Translations under genes and position numbers: made by a program
In this document: piece by piece, positions 33,564 to 47,811 of the stretch
Layout: every line of letters begins with the position of its first letter
Numbering within the stretch: position 1 is the first letter of the stretch
NCBI RefSeq assembly: GCF_022842045.1
Contig: NZ_JALHQI010000011.1
Span: 1-59,337, forward strand
DNA length: 59,337 nt
DNA from: Arenimonas sp.
Lineage (GTDB): Bacteria > Pseudomonadota > Gammaproteobacteria > Xanthomonadales > Xanthomonadaceae
Direction of reading: 5' to 3'
Notes under the pieces: generated by a model
Told to the model about the DNA's origin: nothing
Databases searched by the model: none
What the model saw: only the letters and a program-made list of their open reading frames with translations

Positions 33564-34460
33564 ATGTCCATGTCCATCGTCGAAAGCATCAACCGCGACC
33601 CCAGCTTCAGCCTGATCGAGCACAAGTCCGAGTCGGAGGCCGGCATCGAGTGGTGCTACATGCACCAGACGCCCCGCCCTGGCTACCGCCCCTGCTTCTC
33701 CGAACCGCTGCTGGTCGAGCTGCGCGAATGCCAGCGCCAGATCGCCGCACGCATGGCCAACGAGCCGGCGAGCAACGGCGAGATCCGGCACCTGGTGCTG
33801 GCCTCGAAGGCCGACGTCTTCAACCTCGGCGGCGACCTCGAACTGTTCAGCCGCCTGATCCGCACCGGTGACCGCGCCCGCCTGCTGGCCTACGCCCAGC
33901 TTTGCGTTTCGGTGGCCTTCCACTTCGCGCGCCTGGCCGACGACCGCGTGCACAGCATCGCGGTCGTGCAGGGCGATGCGCTCGGCGGCGGCTTCGAGGC
34001 GGCCCTGTGCTGCCACACGATCATCGCCGAGGAAGGCACCGGCATGGGCTTCCCCGAGGTGCTGTTCGACCTCTTCCCCGGCATGGGCGCCTACACCTTC
34101 CTGTCGCGCCGGGTCACGCCCGCACAGGCCGAGCGGATGATGCTGGACGGCAACATCTATTCGAGCGAGGAGCTCTACCGAATGGGGGTGGTGGACATGC
34201 TGGTGCCCCGCGGCGAAGGCCTGCAGGCCGCACGCGAACTGGTGCGCCGCCGGCGCCGGATGGGCAACGCGCTGCGCTCGCTCAACACCGTGCGCGCCAC
34301 CTGCAACCCGGTCAGCCTGGATGAACTGATGAGCGTGACCGCCACCTGGGTGGACGCCGCCATGCGCCTGAGCGAGCGCGGCCTGCAGAACATGGAGCGG
34401 CTGGTGCGCGCGCAGAAGCGCCGCGTCGGCGAAGCCCCGGGCCTGCGCCAGGTGATCTGA
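33564..34460 (+). CDS. rpfF: DSF synthase RpfF (crotonase family)
   Basis: A 298-residue enoyl-CoA hydratase/thioesterase that makes cis-2-unsaturated fatty acid signals from 3-hydroxyacyl-ACP. The two catalytic glutamates known from Xanthomonas RpfF (E141, E161) are present as E145 in GGGFEAALCC and E165 in GFPEVLFDLFPGMGAYTF. The crotonase oxyanion segment ADVFNLGGDLELF is also intact. The N-terminal 30 residues differ from Xanthomonas. The start at 33564 is chosen for GGAGA 8 bases upstream; ATG at 33570 is possible. It converges on the rpfC gene. Confidence 0.96.
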   Translation: MSMSIVESINRDPSFSLIEHKSESEAGIEWCYMHQTPRPGYRPCFSEPLLVELRECQRQIAARMANEPASNGEIRHLVLASKADVFNLGGDLELFSRLIRTGDRARLLAYAQLCVSVAFHFARLADDRVHSIAVVQGDALGGGFEAALCCHTIIAEEGTGMGFPEVLFDLFPGMGAYTFLSRRVTPAQAERMMLDGNIYSSEELYRMGVVDMLVPRGEGLQAARELVRRRRRMGNALRSLNTVRATCNPVSLDELMSVTATWVDAAMRLSERGLQNMERLVRAQKRRVGEAPGLRQVI

Positions 34461-34473
34461 CCGGTCTGACTGG

Positions 34474-34503
34474 GGTGGCCGCCGTGCAAGGGCGGCGGCC
34501 ACC
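34474..34503. terminator. Hairpin between convergent rpfF and rpfC
   Basis: GGTGGCCGCC (34474-34483) pairs perfectly with GGCGGCCACC (34494-34503). Only a short CTTTCC follows on the plus strand, so it is a modest intrinsic terminator, placed where both transcripts must end. Confidence 0.6.
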
Positions 34504-34515
34504 GCTTTCCCGGAC

Positions 34516-36738
34516 TCAGCCGGACTCGTGGTCCGGCGGCCGGGAAGCCTCCCCTTGCGGCTGGGCGGCGATGCGCACCAGCTCGCGGCGAACCTGCTCC
34601 GCCGTGGCTTCCAGCATCGAACCCAGCATCCCCAGGTAGCGACGCCATTCCTTGGCGAGCACCGCATCGCTGGCGCGCATGATCTCGGTGCTGCGCTCGA
34701 CCAGCGCCTGGGCCCCGATGTTCTCCGACACGCCCTTGAGCGCATGCGCGGCCTCGCGCACCGCCTCCCACTTGGACGTCGCGGCGCCGCGTTCGGCCTC
34801 GGCCAGGCAGCGGCTGGCGTCGCGCAGGCACTGGTCCACGAAGTCGTCCAGGAAATCCTTGCCCAGGCCCATGCCGGCGAGCTCCTCTAGCACGTCGGTG
34901 CGCAGGGTCGGCACCAGGCGGTCCTTGCGGACCACGGTCGCCGGCTCTTCCTGGCCGCCGCCGGCGATCTCGGCCAGGGTCTCGAGCAGGCGCGAGGCCA
35001 CCACCGGCTTGGTGAGGAAGGTGTAGGCACCCGCGGCCTCGGCGTCGCGCACCGCATCCACCGTGGCGTCGGCGCTGAGCACCAGGATCGGCGTGCGCGG
35101 GCCACCCGCCTGCATCACCCGTGCCTGCTTGATGACCTCCAGGCCGTCCATCACCGGCATGTGCAGGTCGACGATGGCGGCGTCGATGGTCTCTTCCTCC
35201 AGCCGCTCCAGCGCCTGCTCGCCGTTCTCGGCGAACAGGGTGGAATGGCCGGCGCGCTCGAGCAGGCGCTGCAGCACCAGCCGGTTGGCCGGCTGGTCGT
35301 CGGCGACCAGGATGCGCAGCGGCCGCACCCGCGCGCGGTGGCGGACGAAGGGATCGTCGAAAGCGATGATCTTGCCGCCGCCGGCCGGCGCCGCCACCTC
35401 GGGCGCTTCGGCGACCCGGAACTCGAGGTCCAGCCAGAAGTGGGTGCCGCCGCCCGGGTTGTCCTCGACGGCGATGTTGCCGCCCAGCAGTTCGGTCAGC
35501 GTCTTGGCGATCGTGGTGCCCAGGCCGGTGCCGCCGAAGCGACGGGTGGGCCCGCCATCCACCTGCTCGAAGGCCGTGAAGATGCGCGTCTTGGCCTCGT
35601 CCGGGATGCCGATGCCGGTGTCGCGCACGGAGAAACGCAGGCCAATCGTGTCACCCTTGCGCTCGCGCACCTGCACCTCGAGCTGCACGCTGCCGGCCTC
35701 GGTGAACTTGATCGCGTTGTGCACCAGGTTGAGCAGGATCTGGCTCAGGTGGCCGACATCACCGTGCAGCCGTGCCGGCAGCTCGTCGGGCAGGTCGATG
35801 TTGAATTGCAGGTTCTTGCCCGCCGCCATCGGCTGCAGCATGGTGCGTATGCGCCGCGCCAGCTCGCGCGGCGCGAACTCGCTGTCCTGGCGCTTGAGCT
35901 TGCCGGCCTCGATGGCCGAGATGTCGAGCACGTCTTCCACCAGCAGCAGCAGCGACTGCGCCGAGGTGTGGATGACGTCGGCGCATTCGCGCTGCTCCGG
36001 CGCCAGCCGCGTGCTGGAGAGCAGCTCGGCCATGCCGATGATGCCGTTGAGCGGCGACCGGAACTCGTGGCTCATGTTGGCCAGGAAGCGGCTCTTGGCG
36101 GCGTTGGCGCGCCGCGCCTCCTCGCCGGCCCGGCGCAGGTCGCGCAGCAGGCTGATCAGGTAGCCGGGGATCGCCACCAGTCCCACCAGCAGGCCCCAGG
36201 CCAGGTAGGGGTTCTGCTGCCAGTAGGGCGTGAACTGGATGATGCTCAGGAACGTGAGCGTCGCCAGCCCCATCGCCGCGAACAGGTAGTGGGTGCCGTA
36301 GCGCAGGCCATTGCCCACCGTGACCCACATGATGATCACGTACAGCGGCGCCAGCACTTCGCCCTTTACGATCATCATCGCCGCGAGCGTGCCGTAGTCG
36401 GCCAGCATGCCGATCACGCGCCGCGTGTGCGACACGCCCGGCGAGATCACGATCGCGATCACCAGTCCCAGGCCGAGCAAGGTCTCGGCCAGCAGGATCA
36501 GCACGCTCAGGCGCACCTCGTCCCCGGCGCCGGCACTGCTGGCCACGCCCGCGAGGTAGAGCAGCAGCATCGCCGCGATGACCAGCCGCACCAGCGCCTG
36601 CGCGTGCTCGCTGTCGGGGCGGTTGGCGAAGGCGCGGATCATCGCGTCGAGGGGCGGCAGGCCTGGTGGGCCGTTGGCTGGCTCAGGCGACGGCCTGGGC
36701 CGGCGCGAAGTAGCGGTGGATTTCCTCGATGCGCTCAC
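34516..36738 (-). CDS. rpfC: RpfC, hybrid sensor kinase for DSF
   Basis: The frame is 740 residues long. It has a membrane input domain of about five helices (about residues 48-197), HisKA with phospho-His H224 in [12 protein letters not shown], and HATPase N and G boxes ([25 protein letters not shown]). A receiver with D524 in [11 protein letters not shown] and an HPt domain with H665 in [11 protein letters not shown] follow. RpfC senses DSF, phosphorylates RpfG and binds RpfF at low cell density. The ATG at 36738 overlaps rpfG by 56 bases. ATG at 36642 ([15 protein letters not shown]) better matches the usual RpfC N-terminus and is a serious alternative. Confidence 0.95.
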   Translation of the reverse strand: MSASRKSTATSRRPRPSPEPANGPPGLPPLDAMIRAFANRPDSEHAQALVRLVIAAMLLLYLAGVASSAGAGDEVRLSVLILLAETLLGLGLVIAIVISPGVSHTRRVIGMLADYGTLAAMMIVKGEVLAPLYVIIMWVTVGNGLRYGTHYLFAAMGLATLTFLSIIQFTPYWQQNPYLAWGLLVGLVAIPGYLISLLRDLRRAGEEARRANAAKSRFLANMSHEFRSPLNGIIGMAELLSSTRLAPEQRECADVIHTSAQSLLLLVEDVLDISAIEAGKLKRQDSEFAPRELARRIRTMLQPMAAGKNLQFNIDLPDELPARLHGDVGHLSQILLNLVHNAIKFTEAGSVQLEVQVRERKGDTIGLRFSVRDTGIGIPDEAKTRIFTAFEQVDGGPTRRFGGTGLGTTIAKTLTELLGGNIAVEDNPGGGTHFWLDLEFRVAEAPEVAAPAGGGKIIAFDDPFVRHRARVRPLRILVADDQPANRLVLQRLLERAGHSTLFAENGEQALERLEEETIDAAIVDLHMPVMDGLEVIKQARVMQAGGPRTPILVLSADATVDAVRDAEAAGAYTFLTKPVVASRLLETLAEIAGGGQEEPATVVRKDRLVPTLRTDVLEELAGMGLGKDFLDDFVDQCLRDASRCLAEAERGAATSKWEAVREAAHALKGVSENIGAQALVERSTEIMRASDAVLAKEWRRYLGMLGSMLEATAEQVRRELVRIAAQPQGEASRPPDHESG

Positions 36739-37753
36739 GGCGCGCCAGCACCGCGTCCACCACCGCCGGGTCGAACTGCAGGCCGGACTGCGACCTCACG
36801 TAATCGAAGGCGGCCGCCAGGGTCCAGGGCTCCTTGTAGGGGCGCGGCGTGGTCAGGGCGTCGAACACGTCGACCACCGCGACGATGCGCGCCGGCAACG
36901 GGATGGCTTCACCCTGCAGGCCGTCGGGATAGCCGGCGCCGTCCCAGCGCTCGTGGTGGTGCCGGGCGATCGAGGCGCCCACCTGCACGAACCGGCTGCT
37001 GGAATCGCTGAGGATCTCGTAGCCCAGGCGCGGATGCTGCTTGGCCTGCTCATACTCGGCGGCCTCGAGCTTGCCGGGCTTGAGCAGGATGGCGTCGGAC
37101 ACGCCCAGCTTGCCGATGTCGTGCAGCGGCGCCGCCAGTTCGATCATCTTGACCTCGTCCTCGGGCAGGCCCATGGCCTCGGCGATCAGCGCCGAGATGC
37201 GCGCCATGCGCTCGAAGTGGTTGCCCGAGCTGCCGTCGCGGAAGGCCGTGGCCTTGGCCAGGCGATGCAACACTTCGCGCTCGCGCTCGTCGAGCTCGTG
37301 CATGCGGGCGAGCAGCTGGCGCTCGAGTTCGTGCGCGCGCGACTTGAGGTTTTGCTGCTGCTGGCGCAGGGCCAGCAGGTTGCGGCAGCGCGAACGCAGT
37401 TCGCGCGGGCGCACCGGCTTGACCAGGAAATCAATGACGCCGGCCTCGAGCGCGGCGTTGCGGATCGGCTCGTCGCCGACCACGGTGATCAGGATGATCG
37501 GCACGTCGCGGTGCGAAAGCGGGCGGCGGAAGCGGCGGGCGAACTCCAGCCCGTCGAGCTTGGGCATGCGGTAGTCGAGCAGCAGCAGGTCGGGCGAGCT
37601 GCGCTGGGACCACAGCAGGGCTTCGACCGGATCCCCGAAGTCGGTGACTTTTACCTCGGGACTGATGTCCTCCAGCAAGTGGCGGAACATCGTCCGCTGG
37701 GAAGGCTGGTCATCGACGATCAGTACGTTCACTTGGAGCTCCCGGGTGCGCAC
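36683..37753 (-). CDS. rpfG: RpfG, response regulator with HD-GYP phosphodiesterase domain
   Basis: A 356-residue regulator that degrades cyclic di-GMP when phosphorylated by RpfC. The receiver domain has phosphoacceptor D60 in [14 protein letters not shown] helical linker (130-165) leads to the HD-GYP domain with [16 protein letters not shown] (H211-D212), [15 protein letters not shown] (GYP at 274-276) and a DVFDALTT segment. Xanthomonas has rpfH between rpfG and rpfC; here rpfG runs straight into rpfC, as in Stenotrophomonas. Confidence 0.96.
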   Translation of the reverse strand: MRTRELQVNVLIVDDQPSQRTMFRHLLEDISPEVKVTDFGDPVEALLWSQRSSPDLLLLDYRMPKLDGLEFARRFRRPLSHRDVPIILITVVGDEPIRNAALEAGVIDFLVKPVRPRELRSRCRNLLALRQQQQNLKSRAHELERQLLARMHELDEREREVLHRLAKATAFRDGSSGNHFERMARISALIAEAMGLPEDEVKMIELAAPLHDIGKLGVSDAILLKPGKLEAAEYEQAKQHPRLGYEILSDSSSRFVQVGASIARHHHERWDGAGYPDGLQGEAIPLPARIVAVVDVFDALTTPRPYKEPWTLAAAFDYVRSQSGLQFDPAVVDAVLARRERIEEIHRYFAPAQAVA

Positions 37754-37859
37754 ACCGTGATTGCCGCGGGGACCCGCGGCTCGACCCCAGCTTACTCCCG
37801 GTATTTCAGCCCCGGCAAGGTGTTAGCGGGGCTTCTTTGTCCAGTGCGCTAGGACCTTC

Positions 37860-39371
<1,512 letters not shown>

Positions 39372-39414
39372 GGCGTGGCTTGGACCGGAGGTGGGGACAA
39401 GGAGCTAGTTGGGA

Positions 39415-39493
39415 GGAACTAGGAACTAGGAACTAGGAACTAGTGAAGAGCTTGAACTGGCGAGCTTGTTGCCTCTCACTAGCTCCTAGTTCA
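39415..39493. repeat. GGAACTA tandem repeats and long imperfect hairpin
   Basis: Four exact tandem 7-mers, GGAACTA, fill 39415-39442. The block GAACTAGGAACTAGTGAAGAG (39430-39450) then pairs, with about two mismatches, with CTCTCACTAGCTCCTAGTTC (39474-39493) across a loop of about 23 bases. It occupies most of the 141-bp prfB-lysS gap. A related hairpin lies at 53238-53314. The AT-rich, 7-mer-based structure is unlike neighbouring DNA. Confidence 0.75.
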
Positions 39494-39512
39494 TCTCCAC
39501 TGGTTCCTGCTT

Positions 39513-40635
39513 TCAAGCGTCGGAGCGTTTCGCGCCAACGGCCAGGCCGGCCTTCAGGCTGGCCTCGATGAACTCGTCGAGGTCGCCGTCGAGCACCTTC
39601 TGGGTGTCGCTGCGCTCGATGCCGGTGCGCAGGTCCTTGATGCGGCTCTGGTCGAGGACGTAGTTGCGGATCTGGCTGCCCCAGCCGATATCGGACTTGG
39701 TGGCCTCGACCGCATCGCGCTCGGCGTTGCGCTTCTGGATCTCGAGCTCGTAGAGCTTGGCGGCGAGCATCTGCATCGCCATGTCGCGGTTCTGGTGCTG
39801 GCTGCGGCCGTTCTGGCAGGCCACCACGATGCCGGTGGGCACGTGCGTGATGCGCACCGCCGACTCGGTCTTGTTCACGTGCTGGCCGCCGGCGCCGGAC
39901 GAACGGTAGACGTCGGTCTTGAGGTCGGCCGGGTTGATGGTGATGTCGATGCTGTCGTCCACGACCGGCGACACGAACACCGAGGTGAAGCTGGTGTGGC
40001 GGCGGTTGTCGGAGTCGAACGGCGACTTGCGCACCAGCCGGTGCACGCCGGTCTCGAGCTTGAGCCAGCCGTAGGCGTACTCGCCCTCGACCTTGAAGGT
40101 GGCCGACTTGATGCCGGCGACGTCGCCACCGCTGACTTCCATCAGCTCGGTCTTCCAGCCGCGGGCCTCGCACCAGCGCAGGTACATGCGCAGCAGGATC
40201 TCGGCCCAGTCCTGGGCCTCGGTACCGCCGGCGCCGGCCTGGATGTCCACGAAAGCGCTGCAGGAATCCATCTTGCCGGAGAACATGCGGCGGAACTCGA
40301 GCTGCTCGACTTCCTTGGCGGTCTTCTCGACGTCCTCGACCACCGAAGCGACGGTATCGGCGTCATCTTCCATCTCGGCCAGGTCGATGAGCTCGGCGCC
40401 GCCGACCAGGTTGTCGGTGAGGTTCCGGATGCCGTTCACGACCTTTTCCAGCGACGCGCGCTCGCGGCCCAGGGCCTGCGCGCGTTCGGCGTCGTTCCAG
40501 ACGTCGGGGCTTTCCAGCTCCCGGTTTACTTCCTCGAGACGTTCGACCTTCTGGTCGAAGTCAAAGATACCCCCTGAGCGAATCCAGCCGGCCCTTGAGG
40601 TCGGCGATTCGCTGGCGGATGGGATTGAGTTCCAT
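39513..40635 (-). CDS. prfB: Peptide chain release factor 2, with programmed +1 frameshift
   Basis: RF2 ends translation at UGA and UAA. The gene begins at 40635 with 24 codons ([24 protein letters not shown]) that meet an in-frame TGA at 40561-40563. The next frame (+1) continues [12 protein letters not shown] for 349 codons, giving a 373-residue protein. The signal is complete: AGGGGG (internal Shine-Dalgarno), TAT, CTT, TGA, C. The body has the SPF stop-codon-recognition tripeptide in VRKSPFDSD and the GGQ hydrolysis motif in [10 protein letters not shown]. The frameshift lets RF2 regulate its own synthesis. Confidence 0.97.
40560..40575 (-). promoter_or_regulatory. RF2 programmed +1 frameshift site
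   Basis: Read on the minus strand this is AGGGGG-TAT-CTT-TGA-C, the classic prfB recoding site. The Shine-Dalgarno-like AGGGGG is three bases before the slippery CTT T. When RF2 is scarce the ribosome slips and makes full-length RF2. Confidence 0.97.
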
Positions 40636-40702
40636 GGTGTTCCGTAGTGGCTTGGATCGGTCGCCAATGATACCGCAGCCGCCTGCTACAGGGGTTGCCC
40701 GC

Positions 40703-42427
40703 TCAGGCGGGGAGCCAGTGGCGCACGAGCAGCTGGATGCCGCGGCGGCCGCCCCAGTCGTCCAGGTCGAGCTGGTAGGCGGCGTGGATGCGCGCGGGCA
40801 TCGGTGCGCCGGTCCAGCCGCCGAACTGGATCGCCGGCAGCGGTGCCCCGCCCTGCGCCGGCAGCAGGCTGAGCTTGAGGTGGCGGGCCGCGACGGGCCG
40901 GGCTTGCAGCACCTTGAACACGCCGTCGAACACCGGCTCCGGGAAACCCTGCCCCCAGGGCCCGGCAAGGCGCAGCTGCTCGGCCAGCGGCCGGCCGAGC
41001 TCGTCGAGGCCCAGTTCGCCGTCGCTATGCAGCTCCGACTGCAGTTGTTCCGGCGTCAGCATTGCCGCCACTTCGCGCTGCAGCGCCTCGCGGAAGCGTT
41101 CGAAATGCGCGGCCGGCAGGCTCAGGCCGGCCGCCATCGCGTGCCCGCCGAAGCGACCGACCAGCCCCGGGTGGCGAGCATCCACCGCGGCCAGCGCGTC
41201 GCGGATGTGCAGGCCGGGGATGGAGCGCGCGGAGCCCTTGAGTTCCTCGCTGCCCGGCTCGGCCGGCGCGAACGCGAACACCGGGCGATGCATGCGGTCC
41301 TTGAGCCGCGAAGCCACCAGCCCGACCACGCCCGGATGCCAGGCGGGGTCGAACAGGCACAGCGCCGCCGGCAGCGCGCCGGCATCCAGCGGCACGGTGG
41401 CGACCAGCGCCTCGGCCTCGTCCACCATCTGCTGCTGCAGTTCCTTGCGCTCGCCGTTGATGCGGTCGAGCACCGAGGCCAGCGCATGCGCCCGCGAGGC
41501 GTCGTCGCAGAGCAGGCACTCGATGCCCAGCGCCATGTCCTCGAGCCGGCCGGCGGCGTTCAGCCGCGGCGCAATGCCGAAGCCGATGTCACCGGCGGTG
41601 AGCTGGGCCAGGTCGCGCCCGGCCAGCTCCGCCAGCGCGCGCAGCCCGGGCTGGCAATGGCCGTTGCGCAGGCGCTTGAGGCCGGCCGACACCAGCAGGC
41701 GGTTGTTGTAGTCCAGCGGCACCAGGTCGGCGACGGTGCCCACCGCGACCAGGTCGAGCAGGCAGGACAGGTCCGGGCCCGGCCCTTCGAATGCGCCGCC
41801 CGCGCGCAAATGCCGGCGCAGCGCCAGCAGCAGGTAGAAGACCACGCCGACGCCGGCCAGCGCCTTGCTGGGGAAGGCATCGCCGGCCAGGTTCGGGTTC
41901 ACGATCACGTCGGCCGGCGGCAGCGCTTCGCCCGGCAGGTGGTGGTCGGTGACCAGCACTCGCCAGCCGCGCGCCTTGGCGGCGGCGATGCCGGCGTGGC
42001 AAGCGATGCCGCTGTCCACCGTCAGCACCAGGTCGGGCGCGACCGCCGCCAGGTCGTCCACCAGCGCCGGCGACAGGCCGTAGCCGTGGGTCACGCGGTG
42101 CGGCACCTGGTAGCTCACCCGCGCGGCGCCCAGCAGGCGCAGGCCGCGCACCGCGACCGCGGTGCCGGTGGCGCCGTCGCAGTCGAAATCGCCGACCACC
42201 ACGATGTGGCCGTCGTCGGCGATGACCTCCGCCAGCAGCGCCGCCGCACGATCCACCTGGCCCAGCGCATCGGGCGGCAGCAGGCGCGCGAGCTTGAGTT
42301 CGCCTTCCTCCGGCGTGCGCACGCCGCGTGCGGCGTAGACGCGCTGCAGCGCCGGTGCGACGGCGTCGGGCCAGGGGCCGTGTTCGGGAATCGCCCGGCG
42401 CAGGATCCGGATCGGCGCCGGCGTCAC
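40703..42427 (-). CDS. recJ: Single-stranded-DNA-specific exonuclease RecJ
   Basis: A 574-residue 5'-to-3' exonuclease of the DHH family. Motifs: DFDCDGATGTAVAV (motif I), LVTDHHLPG (motif III, the DHH), and FGGHAMAAGLSL (DHHA1). It works in RecF-pathway repair and mismatch repair. The start is GTG at 42427, which overlaps the rpfE stop as GTGA; the longer open frame upstream is just the opposite phase of rpfE. It ends 67 bases before prfB, so rpfE-recJ-prfB-lysS may be read together. Confidence 0.95.
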   Translation of the reverse strand: MTPAPIRILRRAIPEHGPWPDAVAPALQRVYAARGVRTPEEGELKLARLLPPDALGQVDRAAALLAEVIADDGHIVVVGDFDCDGATGTAVAVRGLRLLGAARVSYQVPHRVTHGYGLSPALVDDLAAVAPDLVLTVDSGIACHAGIAAAKARGWRVLVTDHHLPGEALPPADVIVNPNLAGDAFPSKALAGVGVVFYLLLALRRHLRAGGAFEGPGPDLSCLLDLVAVGTVADLVPLDYNNRLLVSAGLKRLRNGHCQPGLRALAELAGRDLAQLTAGDIGFGIAPRLNAAGRLEDMALGIECLLCDDASRAHALASVLDRINGERKELQQQMVDEAEALVATVPLDAGALPAALCLFDPAWHPGVVGLVASRLKDRMHRPVFAFAPAEPGSEELKGSARSIPGLHIRDALAAVDARHPGLVGRFGGHAMAAGLSLPAAHFERFREALQREVAAMLTPEQLQSELHSDGELGLDELGRPLAEQLRLAGPWGQGFPEPVFDGVFKVLQARPVAARHLKLSLLPAQGGAPLPAIQFGGWTGAPMPARIHAAYQLDLDDWGGRRGIQLLVRHWLPA

Positions 42428-43350
42428 GCCAGCCGCGCCATCGGACGGCGCCAGAACCGCCAGCGCTGGCCGGCACGCAGCGAGAACCGCGCCCCGTCGG
42501 CGAAATCCAGGCGAAGCTCGTCGCCGCCGAGGCCGTCCAACGCCGGCTGCAGCCGCGCCGCAACCGCCGACACGTCCCGGGCCCGACGCAGGTCCAGCAG
42601 CTGCGGGCCTTCGCCGGTGGCGCCGATGTTGGCCAGTGCCGCCAGCGAAAGCAGCTCCGCGTCCTCGCTCGACACCGCGGTGAAGGGCGTGCGCACGTGG
42701 TCGGGCAGCTTGCCGGCGCCCCAGAAGCACAGGCTGTTCACCGGCGGCTTGCCCGCGGCCAGGCGCGCGGCATTCACCGGGTGGCTGTGCAGCAGCACCT
42801 GTGCTTCGTTGAGCAGCGCACGCCAGCGGCGGCCCTCGGGACCGTCCGGCAGGTGCGAGAACAGATCGTCGCCCAGCACCGCCTCAGGCGGCGAGAACGC
42901 GGGTACGCGTGCCTCGATCGGCAGCGCCACGTACCAGCGCGAGGGCGTCGGCGCCGAAACCTGGAACCCGGTGTCGCCGAACAGCGGCCGCAGCGGCGCC
43001 ACCAGCGCGTCGGCCTCGGCCTGCGACAGCCCGAGCTCGCCGATGGCCAGCACGCGCGCGCCGGTCATGTCGGGCCGCACGTGGGCCGGGTCGGCGCGCA
43101 GCCACTGGTGCAGCACGGCGTCGCCGGCATCGCGCTGGCGGGTGATGGCCGCCATGGGCCAGCCGCGCGGCAACAGGTCGAAGTGGCGCAGCAGCTGGGC
43201 GCGCTCGCCGGACTCGGCGGCGGGCAGTTCGTCGGCGCGGGCCAGGGCCTTGCCGAAGGCGTCGCCCAGCGGCTGGCCGGCGAAGCGGCGGCGCTCGGGC
43301 AGCAGCACGGCCAGCGCCGGCACCGCCTCGGGCATCGCGCGCGCGGCCAT
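42424..43350 (-). CDS. rpfE: RpfE regulatory protein
   Basis: A 308-residue protein corresponding to RpfE, encoded next to recJ in the Xanthomonas rpf cluster and sometimes labelled phosphoglycerate-mutase-like. Landmarks are AIGELGLSQAEADALV, SRWYVALP, LLHSHPVNAARLAAGKPPVNSLCFWGAGKLP (about residues 185-215) and a C-terminal LRAGQRWRFWRRP. RpfE contributes weakly to exoenzyme and polysaccharide control in Xanthomonas; its biochemical role is not known to me. It overlaps recJ by 4 bases and follows greA by 4 bases. Confidence 0.85.
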   Translation of the reverse strand: MAARAMPEAVPALAVLLPERRRFAGQPLGDAFGKALARADELPAAESGERAQLLRHFDLLPRGWPMAAITRQRDAGDAVLHQWLRADPAHVRPDMTGARVLAIGELGLSQAEADALVAPLRPLFGDTGFQVSAPTPSRWYVALPIEARVPAFSPPEAVLGDDLFSHLPDGPEGRRWRALLNEAQVLLHSHPVNAARLAAGKPPVNSLCFWGAGKLPDHVRTPFTAVSSEDAELLSLAALANIGATGEGPQLLDLRRARDVSAVAARLQPALDGLGGDELRLDFADGARFSLRAGQRWRFWRRPMARLA

Positions 43351-43354
43351 GGCC

Positions 43355-43827
43355 TCAGCCCTCGTAGCGGACGGCGACGATGTCGAAGTCGCGGGCGCCT
43401 GCCGGCGCCTGGATGGTGACGGTATCGCCTTCGTGCTTGCCGATCAGCGCACGCGCCAGCGGCGAGGAAATCGAGATCAGGCCCTGCTTGATGTCGGCTT
43501 CCAGGTCACCCACGATCTGGTAGGTGACTTCGTCGCCGCTGTCGCAATCGGCCAGCTCGACGGTGGCGCCGAACACGACGCGGGTGCCGGCGTTGAGGCT
43601 GGACACGTCGATCAGCTGGCAGTGCGAAAGCACGAACTCCAGCTCCTGGATGCGGCCCTCGATGAAGCCCTGCTGCTCGCGCGCGGCGTGGTACTCGGCG
43701 TTTTCCTTGAGGTCGCCGTGGGCACGCGCCTCCGCGATCGCGGCGATCACCGCCGGGCGCTTGACCGACTTGAGCTCCTCGAGCTCGCCCCGCAGGCGCT
43801 GGGCGCCCTTCGTGGTCAGGGGTGCAA

Positions 43828-43831
<4 letters not shown>
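43355..43831 (-). CDS. greA: Transcription elongation factor GreA
   Basis: A 158-residue factor that rescues backtracked RNA polymerase by stimulating transcript cleavage. The N-terminal coiled coil carries the acidic tip segment [16 protein letters not shown] (D and E near residues 40-45). The C-terminal FKBP-like domain ends [23 protein letters not shown]. The start at 43831 overlaps the carB stop as ATGA. Confidence 0.97.
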
Positions 43832-47070
<3,239 letters not shown>

Positions 47071-47116
47071 TTCGTCACTCTGGTAAGGCGTGGATCGGGG
47101 AAGGCGCGGGGCGGGC

Positions 47117-47773
47117 TTACTGGAACAGCACGTCGGTGGGCACGTCGCAGTTGGACATGGCCTTCAACATGACCTTCGTGGCCAGGTCGGCACCGGCATC
47201 CTCGCCGGCGGACTCGTTCTCCTCGGCGGACCGCTCGGCGTCGTAGGCGTTGCCGATGCCCAGCAGCTTGCGGAGCGCGGTTTGCTCCGGGCCGGTCATC
47301 ATCTGCATGAAGGCGGCCAGTTCGTCCGCGGTCGCCTCGCCCATGATCTTCGCCTCGTCGACCGGGACGCCGGTCCTCTCCTGCTCCACGCCGGCCAGCA
47401 TCAACCGATTCATCATCTTCGCGCCGCCCGCCTCGAGGACGGCGATATCCGCATCCGCCTGGCCCGGGTTCTCGGCCACGTAGGCGATGACCTCGGTGCG
47501 CTTCATGCGGCGGTAGCCATCGTTGCTGAGTTCGTCTCGCAGGCAGGCCAGCTGGCCCGCGCTGACCGCGTCCGGCTTTTCCTGCATCGGCCATTCGGGA
47601 CTGTCCCCGGCCAGGATCGTGAAGACCTCGCCCAACGGCACGGTCCGGACCACCAGGTCGGTCAACCGGGCGACCCGGGCGCCGGCCGAATCGGCGGACA
47701 CCGGGAGCGCCGCGAACACACCGGCGGCGGACAACATCAGGGCGAGCAGGCAGCGACGGGCGTTGCGGGTCAT
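47117..47773 (-). CDS. Secreted protein of unknown function between carA and carB
   Basis: A 218-residue protein with a signal peptide (residues 1-27, ending VSADSA). The mature part is acidic and helical ([54 protein letters not shown]) and has two cysteines (QLACLRD, MSNCDV). I recognise no domain. It sits in the carA-carB operon on the same strand (38 bases after carA, 46 before carB), so it must be cotranscribed with pyrimidine/arginine genes despite being exported. Confidence 0.75.
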   Translation of the reverse strand: MTRNARRCLLALMLSAAGVFAALPVSADSAGARVARLTDLVVRTVPLGEVFTILAGDSPEWPMQEKPDAVSAGQLACLRDELSNDGYRRMKRTEVIAYVAENPGQADADIAVLEAGGAKMMNRLMLAGVEQERTGVPVDEAKIMGEATADELAAFMQMMTGPEQTALRKLLGIGNAYDAERSAEENESAGEDAGADLATKVMLKAMSNCDVPTDVLFQ

Positions 47774-47811
47774 GTCGGATCCTCGGTCGGTGGACTTGGG
47801 GCGGCGGCGGG

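Noticed and set aside
37783..37850. Terminator between lysS and rpfG (AGCCCCG pairing with CGGGGCT)
   Set aside because: The stem is only 7 bp with a 12-base loop and has no T-run on the minus strand where it would be needed.
42430..42730. Longer RecJ start upstream of 42427
   Set aside because: The extension is only the opposite phase of rpfE and has Arg/Ala/Gly-rich shadow composition. The GTG at 42427 overlapping the rpfE stop fits RecJ homologs.
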